Source: JAOUFP01 sp963801505 (GTDB lineage Bacteria; Nitrospirota; Thermodesulfovibrionia; Thermodesulfovibrionales; UBA6898). From it: a stretch of 64,000 nt of DNA. This document shows positions 24,197-33,613 of the stretch, piece by piece. The notes under the pieces were generated by a model. It was not told the origin of the DNA. It did no database searches and saw nothing but the letters and a program-made list of their open reading frames with translations. The stretch's first letter is position 1, and each line of letters starts with the position of its first letter. A program made the translations under genes and the position numbers. The stretch is taken from the NCBI GenBank assembly GCA_963801505.1, contig CAWDEY010000011.1, forward strand, positions 62,001 to 126,000. Direction: 5' to 3'.

Positions 24197-24516
24197 AATA
24201 TCTTTTTCGTCAATGAATGCGCCATATAGGCCATAATCTGCCGTGTAAACATGTATTATACATATTCACAAACCTTTTCAGGTAGTCCACTGCAAAGTCC
24301 GCGGCCTTTCCTGTCTCGACTGGTCCGGAAGACGGCACGGCATGTCCTCCGCGCTATTTCTCATGGAGACCAAAAGATCAAGCCTGTCAAGCTAAGCGAG
24401 AACTTATCAAAATATCAGAGCAAAGTGTTATAATCTAGGATTGAAAAATCCCAACATGTCAAGAAATAAAGTTTTGCACCGGACAATATTAAACTCTTAG
24501 GCAGACTGTTTTCAGG
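24197..24516. other. Divergent intergenic region before the Wzm/Wzt operon
   Basis: This 320-bp gap separates the minus-strand acyltransferase gene from the plus-strand ABC operon and must carry both promoters. The minus-strand text 24243-24390 reads as 'PSSGPVETGKAADFAVDYLK' and looks weakly protein-like, ending at a TGA near the acyltransferase start. It has no start codon and a stop upstream, so it may be a gene remnant. No repeat or RNA fold was recognised. Confidence 0.35.
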
Positions 24517-25344
24517 ATGATAATGAAATACTTTAAAGAAATATTAACATCACCTTTTTATATTATAAAGAACTTTTTCGTTTATAGACATCTACTCCTG
24601 CAAATGGTTACGAGGGAAGTAAAAGGCCGTTTTGCAGGCTCAATGGGTGGACTTCTCTGGAATTTCATCCATCCCATTTTGATGCTGCTTGTTTATCTTT
24701 TTGTGTTTGTATACATCTTCAAGATACGTGTAGGCTCTGAATCCGGCGCCGGGACATCCGTTGTATACCTTATAGCCGGTTTATTTCCGTGGATTATGAT
24801 ATCCGAAGGACTTGCACGCGGCACATCATCCCTTATAGAAAACGCCAACCTCATACAAAAGACTTCCTTTCCGGTTGAGATATTACCGGCAAAAGCGGTA
24901 ATAGCCCCTCTCGTCAGTTATGGAATAGCAATACTCCTTCTAAGCGTTTACAAAATGATCTTTTCCTTTTCCTTTTCCTTTTTTCTTGTCCTTCCACTTA
25001 TCTTTCTCCTGCAGGTTGTTTTCACTCTCGGGATTGCCTTCTTCACTGCAACCATGACTGTTTTTTTCAGGGACGTCATGCAGATCATGCAAGTAATTAT
25101 CAATTTCTGGATATACTTGACTCCAATTCTTTACCCTATGAACTTATTGCCTGCTTGGGCAAGCAGGTTAATGTACCTAAACCCTTTGTATCCTATCATT
25201 ACACTATATCATGATATATTTGTTGCCGGGAGGATAGTCCAATGGAAAATGATTTCCCTTTCTCTGGGCTGGTCTCTGGGCTTTTTTTTAATCGGAGCTT
25301 TTGTCTTTAATAAGTTAAAATACGAATTCGCAGACTGGCTATGA
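24517..25344 (+). CDS. wzm: ABC-2 polysaccharide/O-antigen export permease (Wzm-like)
   Basis: A 275-residue inner-membrane protein with six predicted helices. 'LLLQMVTREVKGRFAGSMGG' is the amphipathic connector before helix 1 in Wzm/TagG-type permeases, and 'LLWNFIHPILMLLVYLFVFV' follows. 'ATMTVFFRDVMQIMQ' and 'ILYPMNLLPAW' are also typical. With the ATPase encoded next, it would export a completed lipid-linked glycan across the inner membrane. Starts at 24517 or 24523 are both possible; the second has better spacing from AGG. Its stop overlaps the Wzt ATG by 4 bp. Confidence 0.93.
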   Translation: MIMKYFKEILTSPFYIIKNFFVYRHLLLQMVTREVKGRFAGSMGGLLWNFIHPILMLLVYLFVFVYIFKIRVGSESGAGTSVVYLIAGLFPWIMISEGLARGTSSLIENANLIQKTSFPVEILPAKAVIAPLVSYGIAILLLSVYKMIFSFSFSFFLVLPLIFLLQVVFTLGIAFFTATMTVFFRDVMQIMQVIINFWIYLTPILYPMNLLPAWASRLMYLNPLYPIITLYHDIFVAGRIVQWKMISLSLGWSLGFFLIGAFVFNKLKYEFADWL

Positions 25345-26561
25345 TTGCCCTCAACCTCAAAAATATCAGTAAAGTTTACAGAATCTACCAGTATCCGGCC
25401 CAAAGACTTAAGGAGATAGTTCTTCGAAGGCCCTTTCACACCGAGTTTACAGCGCTCAAAAACATCAACTTCACTGTTAACAAAGGGGAGACATTCGGCA
25501 TCATAGGTGAGAATGGGGCTGGAAAGAGCACCCTTTTGAAGATTCTCGCAAAAACACTGAAACCAACGTCAGGCAATATTGAGATACATGGCCGCTCCGC
25601 TGCCCTTCTGGAACTCGGGGCCGGGTTTAATCCCGAACTCACCGGAGAGGAAAACATCTATCTCAACGCCTATCTCATGGGCCTTACTAAAAAAGATATC
25701 GATGACAAGAAGGACGAAATAATAGATTTTTCCGAACTCGGCGATTTCATAAAAAGACCTGTGAAGACCTACTCCTCCGGGATGCACGTCAGGCTCGCAT
25801 TTTCCATCGCCACTTCGGTGGACCCTGAAATTTTGATAATAGATGAGGCGTTATCGGTAGGTGATCAGCATTTTCAGAAGAAGTGCATAGACCGTATGAT
25901 GCAATTCAGGCAAAAGGGAAAAACGATTTTTTTCTGCAGTCATTCGCTATACTTTGTACAGGAGTTATGCAGCAGGGTCGTCTGGCTGAAAAATGGAAAA
26001 ATGGAAAAAATCGGCCGCGCTCCCGAAGTCATCAATGCATATAATGACTGGGTAAGGGAAAAAGAGACCGGGTTTTCGATGTCTGCAGGAGTCGCCACGG
26101 AAACGCAACAATCGGCCGACAAAAAAATCTGGATCGAAAGTGCGATTGTGACCGACAGCACTGACCATGAGATTGAAGCAATAATGACCGGACAGGACAT
26201 ATTCCTGAAGATGATTGTCCGCACCTCCGTGCAAAAAGACCTCATCATGGGACATGTCGCCATTGGTCTAAACAGAAATGACGAAGAATCGGTCTACGGA
26301 GTTACCACCAAGATGGACGGGTTGCAGCCAGTGTCCTTTTATGACGGCCAGGAGATAAGGCTTACTTTCCATTCTCTTCCACTGCTTTCCGGGCAATACT
26401 ATCTGTTTGTTTGTCTGGGAGACGAGCATGCCCTTCATCCCTACGATATTCACCGGACCAAGATGTTTTCAATAGAAAACTTCTCTTCAGATCTCGGAAT
26501 TGTGAGGCTGCCCCATGAGTGGGCAATAGACAGGAAGGTTTCAGGGGACAGCCGGCAGTGA
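25341..26561 (+). CDS. wzt: ABC export ATPase with C-terminal glycan-binding domain (Wzt-like)
   Basis: A 406-residue protein. The ABC domain has Walker A 'GIIGENGAGKSTLLKIL' (about 53-69), signature 'TYSSGMHVRLAF', Walker B 'EILIIDEALSVGD' and the H-loop 'FFCSHSLYF'. The 'ELGAGFNPELTGEENI' segment is typical of the TagH/Wzt group. From about residue 265 there is a Wzt C-terminal beta-sandwich ('KMIVRTSVQKDLIMGHVAIG', 'SLPLLSGQYYLFVCLG'), which in E. coli O8/O9a recognises the terminal modification of the chain. This implies a capped glycan, and the operon downstream indeed encodes methyltransferases. Its stop overlaps the next gene (GTGA). Confidence 0.95.
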   Translation: MIALNLKNISKVYRIYQYPAQRLKEIVLRRPFHTEFTALKNINFTVNKGETFGIIGENGAGKSTLLKILAKTLKPTSGNIEIHGRSAALLELGAGFNPELTGEENIYLNAYLMGLTKKDIDDKKDEIIDFSELGDFIKRPVKTYSSGMHVRLAFSIATSVDPEILIIDEALSVGDQHFQKKCIDRMMQFRQKGKTIFFCSHSLYFVQELCSRVVWLKNGKMEKIGRAPEVINAYNDWVREKETGFSMSAGVATETQQSADKKIWIESAIVTDSTDHEIEAIMTGQDIFLKMIVRTSVQKDLIMGHVAIGLNRNDEESVYGVTTKMDGLQPVSFYDGQEIRLTFHSLPLLSGQYYLFVCLGDEHALHPYDIHRTKMFSIENFSSDLGIVRLPHEWAIDRKVSGDSRQ

Positions 26562-27601
26562 ACATATGTTATCTCCTTGAATCCACTGAACTGTGCGGTG
26601 GTGTGAGGGTTGTCTTTGATCAGGCCCGGGCATTGGGAAAAAGGGGCCACAGAGTGCTCATCAGGTCCCTCAGGGGCGACCACGGGTGGTACCCTTATCC
26701 TGTCAATGTTGAGTACGTTCCGGAACTGTCGGAGAAATTCAGGAATACCTCAACAATTCCGGACGTCCTCATCGCTACCTTCTGGACCACCGTTAAAGAA
26801 GCAGTCAAACTGAACATACCAGCCACGTTTCATTTCTGCCAGGGGTTAGAATTCGACTTTCCTGAGTATTCATCTCTGCTCCCTGCCATTGAGGAGGCAT
26901 ATAGGAGCCCTATACCCAAGTTGACTGTTGGGAGTTGGCTGTCAGACAGGTTAAAGGCACATTTCAAAGATGAGAGCTTCAGGATATATTGCGTTGGCCA
27001 GGTCGTTGATCTGGAACTGTTCACTCCGGGGCCCGTCTTCCTTCGACAGGTCCGAAAATACCTCTCAAAGATAACAACCATTCTGGTTATGGGTCTTTTT
27101 GAAAGCTCGGTAAAGGCAATTCCTGATGCTCTCTCTGCGGTGTCTTACCTGCGCGAGAAAGGACATGACATACATCTCATACGCGTGTCTTCCAGCGCAC
27201 TTTCAGTCGGGGAGTCCGCTGTTACCAAAATAGATGAGTACCATACGTCCATACCACCTGCAGAACTTTTGAAGATATACCGCAGGAGCGACCTTTTTTT
27301 GACTCCATCACTGACGAACGAGGGGTTCGGGTTGCCGTTTGCAGAGGCCCTTGCCTGCGGCGTCCCCTCTGTTGCAACCTCCATACCTTCCTATCTGAGT
27401 TTTGACAGCAGGCATGATTACGCGTGTTTTGTCCCTGAAAAAGATCCGTCGGCAATGGCAGATGCCGCAGTTGATATCATCAAAAACCAGTCTTTGCGCA
27501 AAAGACTCAGTCAACGGGGGATTGAGGTAGTACACAATAAATTCAGAGGGGAAGCCGTTGCTCTAAACCTGGAATCAGTTTTTTCGGAGATCGCCGGATG
27601 A
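26558..27601 (+). CDS. Glycosyltransferase family 4
   Basis: GTG at 26558, overlapping the wzt stop, starts 'VNICYLLESTELCGGVRVVF', the Rossmann-like donor domain with the G-G-V loop. The C-terminal half has 'PAELLKIYRRSDLFLTPSLT', 'NEGFGLPFAEALACGVPSVA' (E-x7-E motif of GT4) and 'SAMADAAVDIIKNQSLRKRL'. This is a retaining GT-B enzyme; donor and acceptor are unknown. About 347 residues is normal. The longer frame from 26519 lies inside wzt and is not conserved. It overlaps the following acyltransferase gene by 4 bp. Confidence 0.9.
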   Translation: MNICYLLESTELCGGVRVVFDQARALGKRGHRVLIRSLRGDHGWYPYPVNVEYVPELSEKFRNTSTIPDVLIATFWTTVKEAVKLNIPATFHFCQGLEFDFPEYSSLLPAIEEAYRSPIPKLTVGSWLSDRLKAHFKDESFRIYCVGQVVDLELFTPGPVFLRQVRKYLSKITTILVMGLFESSVKAIPDALSAVSYLREKGHDIHLIRVSSSALSVGESAVTKIDEYHTSIPPAELLKIYRRSDLFLTPSLTNEGFGLPFAEALACGVPSVATSIPSYLSFDSRHDYACFVPEKDPSAMADAAVDIIKNQSLRKRLSQRGIEVVHNKFRGEAVALNLESVFSEIAG

Positions 27602-28530
27602 TCAGCCGGACAGAGCTAAAGAGGTTCCGTTACTATTTCTGGGACCTGCCTTTGTGGGGTTGGGGTTTAAGAACTCACGCACAGGAGGCCCGGATTTTGA
27701 GGTTCCTTGAACCGGAAATAGATTTAATAAGAAATGGATTTCTCAAACTTTTTGGATATATCGAAAGAAGTTCTGATGGCAGTGAAATTGAAGAACTGGT
27801 CAGGAAGGCTTTATGGATCAAGATCGTAAGGGAAAGCGATGCCTTTACCGCGCTGAAGATGTCAAAACAAAATCTTTACCGATACTTCAGGATAGAAGGC
27901 ATCGAACATCTGGAGGAGGCCTGTGGCAGCAATCGCCCGGTGATCCTTCTGACCGCACATCTCGGCAGCTTTTACACGCTCAGCATACCGGCATCGTTTT
28001 CAGGGATACCGATATATCCGATTGCAAGAACGGTCAATAAATCCCCGGATAGTCCTCTTGCCTGGCAACTCTACGCAAAGGCAAACTATGCTTTTACTGA
28101 AAAAAGACTGCTATCACACTACATATATACAAATTTTTCAGGGCGAATAGACCGCTCGATAATAGCTTTACTCAAGAATGGCAAGACCTTTCTTGGCTTG
28201 CTCGATCTGCCGCCCACATTATACCCCTACAAACGCGTTCCAGTGAAATTTCTTGGCATACCATCGTCCCTTCCTTCCGGACTTATACAGCTCGGGATCA
28301 AGTATAATGCTATCTTTATGACGGCGTGGAACCTTATAGAGCACAATGACGCCGGGAACTTTTACCGTACCCTTAAAATCGAAAACCGCCTGCCCGACAG
28401 TTTGAATATTTCAGAGATACTACAATGTTATGCTGATAGGTTGTCGGATATAATTATGGAAGAACCCTGGCAATGGATGTGTATACCCATTGTAAACCAA
28501 TTTGATGAAAGTGAGTACAACCATGGATAA
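27598..28530 (+). CDS. LpxL/HtrB-like lysophospholipid acyltransferase
   Basis: A 310-residue protein of the lipid A late acyltransferase fold. 'RPVILLTAHLGSFYTLSIPA' matches the block with catalytic His (H-x4-E/D; here H-L-G-S-F-Y, so the acidic partner is not in its usual place). 'LLKNGKTFLGLLDLPPTL' and 'VKFLGIPSSLPSGLIQLGIK' match the substrate blocks, and 'IIMEEPWQWMCIP' matches the C-terminal E-P-x-Q-W. There is no clear N-terminal membrane anchor, unlike LpxL. Within an ABC-type glycan operon it may acylate a sugar or lipid carrier. The missing canonical acid makes activity uncertain. Confidence 0.75.
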   Translation: MISRTELKRFRYYFWDLPLWGWGLRTHAQEARILRFLEPEIDLIRNGFLKLFGYIERSSDGSEIEELVRKALWIKIVRESDAFTALKMSKQNLYRYFRIEGIEHLEEACGSNRPVILLTAHLGSFYTLSIPASFSGIPIYPIARTVNKSPDSPLAWQLYAKANYAFTEKRLLSHYIYTNFSGRIDRSIIALLKNGKTFLGLLDLPPTLYPYKRVPVKFLGIPSSLPSGLIQLGIKYNAIFMTAWNLIEHNDAGNFYRTLKIENRLPDSLNISEILQCYADRLSDIIMEEPWQWMCIPIVNQFDESEYNHG

Positions 28531-29692
28531 CAAGATAACGGTTTTTACTATGATAACTCCCTCCTATGAATCTTCTTCGGAATTTATCCTGTGTCTCAAG
28601 ATGTTTCGGGAGGTTCTGCCAGGGGACGCTCATCTTGTTATGACCAGGGAAACTCACCTCTCTTCCCTGCGGACCTTAATCGTTGATCATGCCCCGAACA
28701 TCGTCACACCATATGTTTTGATAGTGAAGGAACCAGCGCTTATAATGAAGGAGGGGACCATAGAGACCATGCTGGAGGTCGTGACCCTTAACCAGCATAT
28801 ACAGTGCGTCCTCCCCTCAGACATCAGGGGTTTTAGGCCAGGAAGGGTGGCCAATTACTACACGCTGAGGGGCTTCGAACAATTTGTCGGCTCCCTCTAC
28901 GATCAGGAACGTAAAATTATGCCATATGACAACAGAGAACCGTGGATGTTTTTGATACGGTCTGCCGTGCTGTCACGTATGGAAATTCCGGAGGACCCTT
29001 TCTCTGTCCCGCGGTCTTTGCCTCAATCACAAACCTGTATCGCCCTTAATTCCTACATTCATCCCTTTTTTGATTATTACGAAGAAAAGCGGGCGGATGT
29101 CTTGCCGCTCATCCCACAAGGCATTACGAACCTGCTGGACATCGGTTGTTCACGGGGAAATTTTGGCGCGGCGGTCCGAAAGGAACTGGGCTGCCGTGTA
29201 GTAGGGGTCGAAATGAACGCGTGTGAGGCGCAAAAGGCAAGATCGAAACTTGATCTCGTTATCGAGGAAGATATAATGACCGCGGAGATTACCGAAAAGT
29301 TCGATTGCGTCACCTGTCTAGATGTGCTTGAGCATGTGGAACATACCGAAACTTTTCTTAAAAAAATAAGGACCTTGCTCAATAAGGATGGATACCTCTT
29401 GCTGAGCATCCCCAACATAGGGCATTGGAGCATTATTGAAGATCTTATCGCTGGGCGGTGGGACTATGTGCCCGCAGGCATTCTCTGCATCACGCATCTG
29501 CGATTTTTTACGAAAAAAACGATCGAAACCCTCTTGAAGGATGCGGGGTTCGTCATAATCGCCATAAAGGAAAACAATACTCCATTGCCTGAAAATGGCA
29601 ATAATTGGCCGGATTTGATCGAGCAATCGGGCCTGAACATTAACAGGAAAAGTCTCGCTTGTTTGGGTTATTATATACTTGCAAAAAAATAG
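28523..29692 (+). CDS. Two-domain protein with C-terminal class I methyltransferase
   Basis: The C-terminal half (from about residue 195) is a SAM methyltransferase: 'NLLDIGCSRGNFGAAVRKEL' (motif I), 'VVGVEMNACEAQKAR', 'FDCVTCLDVLEHVEHTETFL', 'LLNKDGYLLLSIPNIGHWS', a set typical of Methyltransf_23 enzymes in glycan loci. The first 190 residues ('KITVFTMITPSYESSSEFIL', 'PYVLIVKEPALIMKEGTIET') resemble a GT-A-like fold by pattern but lack a clear D-x-D, so I leave that part unnamed. ATG 28523 overlaps the previous stop; an ATG at 28502 is in frame too. It may cap the exported glycan. Confidence 0.8.
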   Translation: MDNKITVFTMITPSYESSSEFILCLKMFREVLPGDAHLVMTRETHLSSLRTLIVDHAPNIVTPYVLIVKEPALIMKEGTIETMLEVVTLNQHIQCVLPSDIRGFRPGRVANYYTLRGFEQFVGSLYDQERKIMPYDNREPWMFLIRSAVLSRMEIPEDPFSVPRSLPQSQTCIALNSYIHPFFDYYEEKRADVLPLIPQGITNLLDIGCSRGNFGAAVRKELGCRVVGVEMNACEAQKARSKLDLVIEEDIMTAEITEKFDCVTCLDVLEHVEHTETFLKKIRTLLNKDGYLLLSIPNIGHWSIIEDLIAGRWDYVPAGILCITHLRFFTKKTIETLLKDAGFVIIAIKENNTPLPENGNNWPDLIEQSGLNINRKSLACLGYYILAKK

Positions 29693-29716
29693 GATATTAT
29701 TGAACGGAGAGCGTGC

Positions 29717-31094
29717 ATGTCTAACAAAATAGTCTTCTGTTTTCATACGAATGATCACGAGTACAGTATGGGAATAGGTTTTATCTCAGCATTTCTGAAG
29801 CAAAACAACGTTGAGGTGGAAGTGGTCATATATCGTGAAATTTCAGGAAAAAAGAGCGATACCCCGGAGACTGTTGCTTCAACAATAATGTCAAAAAATC
29901 CGGCAATTGTTGCATTCTCGGTAATGACCTTCAACTGGCTTCGTATCGAAAAGGTGATCCATCAACTTAGGAATATGGATTTCAGAGGTCTTATAGTCGT
30001 AGGGGGCTACCATGCTATACTCGCCCCTGAAGAAGTACTTCTCCATCCAGGTGTGGATGCAGTATGTGTGGGGGAGGGAGAACTGCCGCTACTCGAACTC
30101 TCCAAGCTTTACGACGGCACCAACCGGTCTTCCCTGCCGCCGGTAAGGGGTATTATCTTTCGGGGCGGCAATCCCACCGATCTGTCACGGGAAAAGATGG
30201 CTTATTGAGAATCTGGAAGACTACCCCTATATGGATTACGGCCTCTTTGATTCCGAGGGGACCGAAAGGCTCTCCAAAAAATTCATTGGCAGTCTATCAC
30301 CCGCCGGGATATTCTCCCTCTCCGTTATTACCGGCCGCGGCTGTCCCTATCAATGTACTTATTGCAGCAATAGCGCGCTGATAGACTATTACGGCGGCGT
30401 GAAGAAATTCTTAAGAAGATACAGCGTTGAGACTGCAGTCAGAAATGTTAAAACATTGGCCCAGAGGTTCAGACCTCAGTTCATTGAGTTTTTGGACGAG
30501 ACCTTCACACTCAACAAAAAGTGGGTTGAAGATTTCTGTGCGCTTTATAAAAAGGAGATCGGTCTTCCTTTTTCGATAATGAGCAGGATCGATATAATGG
30601 ACGATCATCTGGTATCAGTATTGGCGGATGCCGGGTTAAAGCTTGTTTTCTTCGGCCTCGAAAGCGGAGACGAAGATTACCGGTCCCGGTATCTCAACAG
30701 GAGGATGTCAAACTCGACTATAATTAGGGGAGCGCATATACTCAGGAAGCATGGCATCGTAATCGTTACCTTCAATATGTTCGGGATGCCCTTTGAGACA
30801 AGGGAAACTATAAAGAAGACCTTTGAGCTTAATGCCGCAATTCAACCAGATGCTGCTATTCCATTTATCTATCAGGTTTTCCCTGCAACTGAGCTTGCGC
30901 GTGTGGCCTATGAAAATAATATGGTCAAGGCCCTTCCGGAGGGGAGATGGGACTACTGCACGCCAGCCCTGGATACCGCAGAATTGCCCGCGCCAGATGT
31001 TGTTGGAATAGTTCAGGAGTTCAAGGAGAGATTCGGCAGCCCGGACATTATACAGGGTGTCTACTCCAGGTTAAAACAGTTTGTCACTCAATAG
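29717..31094 (+). pseudogene. B12-binding-domain radical SAM enzyme (one frameshift)
   Basis: Frame one (29717-30208) is a cobalamin-binding fold: 'GIGFISAFLKQNNVEVEV', 'VAFSVMTFNWLRIEKVIHQL', 'IVVGGYHAILAPEEVLLHPG', 'VCVGEGELPLLEL'. Frame two (to 31094) continues 'ENLEDYPYMDYGLFD' and has the radical SAM site 'GRGCPYQCTYCSNS' (C-x3-C-x2-C), then 'IEFLDETFTLNKKWVEDFC' and 'FFGLESGDEDYR'. The switch is at about 30197-30202, where one extra G turns 'EKM-LIENLED' into a stop. Such enzymes methylate or rearrange sugars, lipids or hopanoids. The next gene starts directly after the stop (TAG ATG). An intact gene with a sequencing indel is the likeliest reading. Confidence 0.8.
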
Positions 31095-32189
31095 ATGATT
31101 TCTGTCATTGTCGTAAATTATCATTCCGCCCGGCTTACCAAAAGGGCCGTCTCTTCAATAATCAGCGAGGATATCGAGACCGAGATCTTAGTCGTTGACA
31201 ATAGCGCAACCGCTGTCGAACAGCAGGAATTAAAGTCCATCATGCCTGACAACGTTCACCTCATTTTCAACGAAACAAACGAGGGCTTTGCACGGGCCTG
31301 CAACAAGGCCTACACAATGAGCAGGGGCAAATGGATTTTTCTGCTTAATCCTGATGCTTATATCCTGCCGGAGACATTGAAAGAACTGAAGCATTTCCTG
31401 GTCAATTGCCCGCAGGCAGCCGCGGCAGGCCCTCTGATATACTGGGATGACCAGAAAAAATTCATACTGCCGCTAAATTATCTCCCCCAACCTTATCACG
31501 AACTTCTCTTAACTTATAGATGCAGAATCCCTGCACTGACACATCTATATGCTCTGAGGTGGAGATGGTGGACGCTCAGGGTATTGAATTCTACTTCACC
31601 TTTGGAACAGTATTCGCTGTCCGGTGGAAGTGTGTTGCTCCGAAGGGAGTCTATTGAAGCCATCGGAGGGCTCTTCGATGAGAACTTCTTCCTCTACTAT
31701 GAGGACGCCGATCTTTTCCTCAGGCTGAGACAGTCCGGATATAAATTATATCTCCTCAACAGTGCGGCCGTAATCCACAATTATAATCAGATACCGGAAA
31801 CCGATATATCCAAAATCGGGCAGTCACTGCTCTCTCACAACTTTTATATGGCGAAACATTTCAAATATAAATATGCTATTATTAAGGAACTCGACAGAAT
31901 AATGACTATATTTAACTCAGACAGGAAGTTGTCAGGAATTGTAAATTTGGGCCGTTTGAATGCTCCTTTCAGCCTCCATGTGCCAAGCCATCTTAAAGAC
32001 AACTGGTTGTTCGAATGGAGCCATGATTCGAACCTTTTTCCCGCAGCGATCATACAGGGAAGGGGTGAAACCTTCGAGTTTCCTGAAAGGGCCTGGTCAC
32101 TTTTCAGGCCGGGAAGATTTTTTGGAAGATTCTCCTCTCCTGGAGTTTTTTTTGTTAAGCCTGCTACCCTGTTCTGGGATGTCGTTTAA
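31095..32189 (+). CDS. Glycosyltransferase family 2 (rhamnosyltransferase WbbL-like)
   Basis: A 364-residue GT2: 'ISVIVVNYHSARLTKRAVSS', 'EILVVDNSATAVEQQEL', 'NEGFARACNKAYTMSRGKWI', 'LLNPDAYILP' (the N-P-D variant of D-x-D typical of WbbL), 'SGGSVLLRRESIEAIGG' and 'NFFLYYEDADLFLRLRQ'. After 'HNYNQ' comes an extra C-terminal region of about 100 residues ('LHVPSHLKDNWLFEWSH') that may be a carbohydrate-binding or targeting part. It starts immediately after the radical SAM gene and its TAA overlaps the next ATG (TAATG). Sugar identity is inferred from the subfamily only. Confidence 0.88.
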   Translation: MISVIVVNYHSARLTKRAVSSIISEDIETEILVVDNSATAVEQQELKSIMPDNVHLIFNETNEGFARACNKAYTMSRGKWIFLLNPDAYILPETLKELKHFLVNCPQAAAAGPLIYWDDQKKFILPLNYLPQPYHELLLTYRCRIPALTHLYALRWRWWTLRVLNSTSPLEQYSLSGGSVLLRRESIEAIGGLFDENFFLYYEDADLFLRLRQSGYKLYLLNSAAVIHNYNQIPETDISKIGQSLLSHNFYMAKHFKYKYAIIKELDRIMTIFNSDRKLSGIVNLGRLNAPFSLHVPSHLKDNWLFEWSHDSNLFPAAIIQGRGETFEFPERAWSLFRPGRFFGRFSSPGVFFVKPATLFWDVV

Positions 32190-33613
32190 TGCCCGGGATT
32201 ATGGACATAAATGACTTCCAATGCAGTGAGGACCTCTATTTTAACGGGTTCCCTTCGAGTATAAGCCTCGAGGTCACAAACAGATGTAACCTGAAATGCA
32301 CGCATTGCCACCACAGTTACCGCAAAAGAATGGTTACGGGTGATTTGCCACTGGGGATATTTGAAAAGCTATTGCCTTATCTGGGCAATGAGATTCGAAA
32401 CATTTCCCTCAACGGGCTGGGAGAACCGCTGCTGTCAGAGCAGTGGGACGTAATTTACAACACATGTCTAGCCAGAAATAATCTCACGGTAGGTTTTATA
32501 ACAAACGGTATAATTCCGTTAAAAAACGGGCCGGAACTTTTACGGGACAATCTGAGCATAACCTTTTCTCTTGACGGAGCGTCATCATCCAGCTATAAAA
32601 AAATCCGTAGGGCTGATGTTTTCGACCGCGTCATTTCTCACGTCAAAGCCCTAGATGCTTATAAAAAGAGCAACGGTTCTTTGTATCCTTCTCTGGGCGC
32701 TATTTTTGTTGTGACCGCGCAGAATATGCATGAGATGCCGGATTTTATTCGTCTGGCCCATAAAATCGGAATCTCTCAGGTCACTTTCTCGCATCTGGTT
32801 GCTCATTTTGAATCGCAGTTGATCGATGAGGCGGCTTTTTTCACACCGGAAAAGCATGATCGTTATCTCATGGAAGCACAAATGCAGGCTGGCAAACTCG
32901 GCATTACCGTTGTTCATATGGGTATGTTTAACAAACCGGTACCGGAGTCCGCTGGGGACAATTGGCTTTACAAAGACAGAGGCGGCAACATCAGGTGTGG
33001 GTTGATAAAGAATTGGTGCATGGTCAATTATACGGGTCATGTCCAGGTTTGCTGCGCGCCGGATTCTCTCATAGCGGGAGATTTAAGGGAAAATTCTCTT
33101 TTTGAGATATGGAATGGGGCTGTCTATAGAAAACTGAAAACCAGCCTCTCCCATTCATTTGAAAAAACCTGTGGAGATATGTGCAACCTGAGACAGTCCA
33201 TAGGCCTGGATGATATAAGGGCTTTCTTTTGTAAGCTGTACGAGACCTATGATTACAACCCGCAAATTGCAATCAAACAACCTTACATCATCACCGACCT
33301 TAACAGTATTTACGACACTGCGGTCAGGGCGCTCCAGACAGGTGACCTGTCGTCCGCCATCGAAAAATGTATACATGTCCTGAATGTTGAGCCCTTGGCA
33401 TTTGAAGCGGAAAACCTTAAAGGAATTGCTTTTGCTCTTTCAGGAGAGAGGGAAAAAGCTGCTCATTGTTTCCTGCGTTCCTATACTATATGTAAAGACT
33501 ATGAGACTTCTGTGGCAAATCTGCGAATTCTCGCAGGCAATTCGTCTGAATCAGGGACATCATACTCTTTGTTCCGGCCGATCTTGCAAAGTAATATAAT
33601 CAATGGACAGTGA
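32189..33613 (+). CDS. Radical SAM/SPASM-type enzyme with TPR-like tail
   Basis: A 474-residue protein. 'SLEVTNRCNLKCTHCHHSYR' carries the C-x3-C-x2-C cluster motif, 'NISLNGLGEPLLSEQWDVIY' is the G-x-G-E-P-like SAM-binding block, and 'FITNG' and 'ITFSLDGASSSSY' follow. Near residue 275 'IKNWCMVNYTGHVQVCCAPD' begins a SPASM-type auxiliary cluster region, with more Cys near 'FEKTCGDMCNL'. The last 100 residues ('ALQTGDLSSAIEKCIHVLNV', 'LAFEAENLKGIAFALSGERE') look like TPR helices. ATG 32189 overlaps the previous stop; ATG 32201 is an alternative. Its substrate is unknown; SPASM enzymes act on peptides, proteins or sugars such as aminoglycosides. Confidence 0.87.
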   Translation: MPGIMDINDFQCSEDLYFNGFPSSISLEVTNRCNLKCTHCHHSYRKRMVTGDLPLGIFEKLLPYLGNEIRNISLNGLGEPLLSEQWDVIYNTCLARNNLTVGFITNGIIPLKNGPELLRDNLSITFSLDGASSSSYKKIRRADVFDRVISHVKALDAYKKSNGSLYPSLGAIFVVTAQNMHEMPDFIRLAHKIGISQVTFSHLVAHFESQLIDEAAFFTPEKHDRYLMEAQMQAGKLGITVVHMGMFNKPVPESAGDNWLYKDRGGNIRCGLIKNWCMVNYTGHVQVCCAPDSLIAGDLRENSLFEIWNGAVYRKLKTSLSHSFEKTCGDMCNLRQSIGLDDIRAFFCKLYETYDYNPQIAIKQPYIITDLNSIYDTAVRALQTGDLSSAIEKCIHVLNVEPLAFEAENLKGIAFALSGEREKAAHCFLRSYTICKDYETSVANLRILAGNSSESGTSYSLFRPILQSNIINGQ

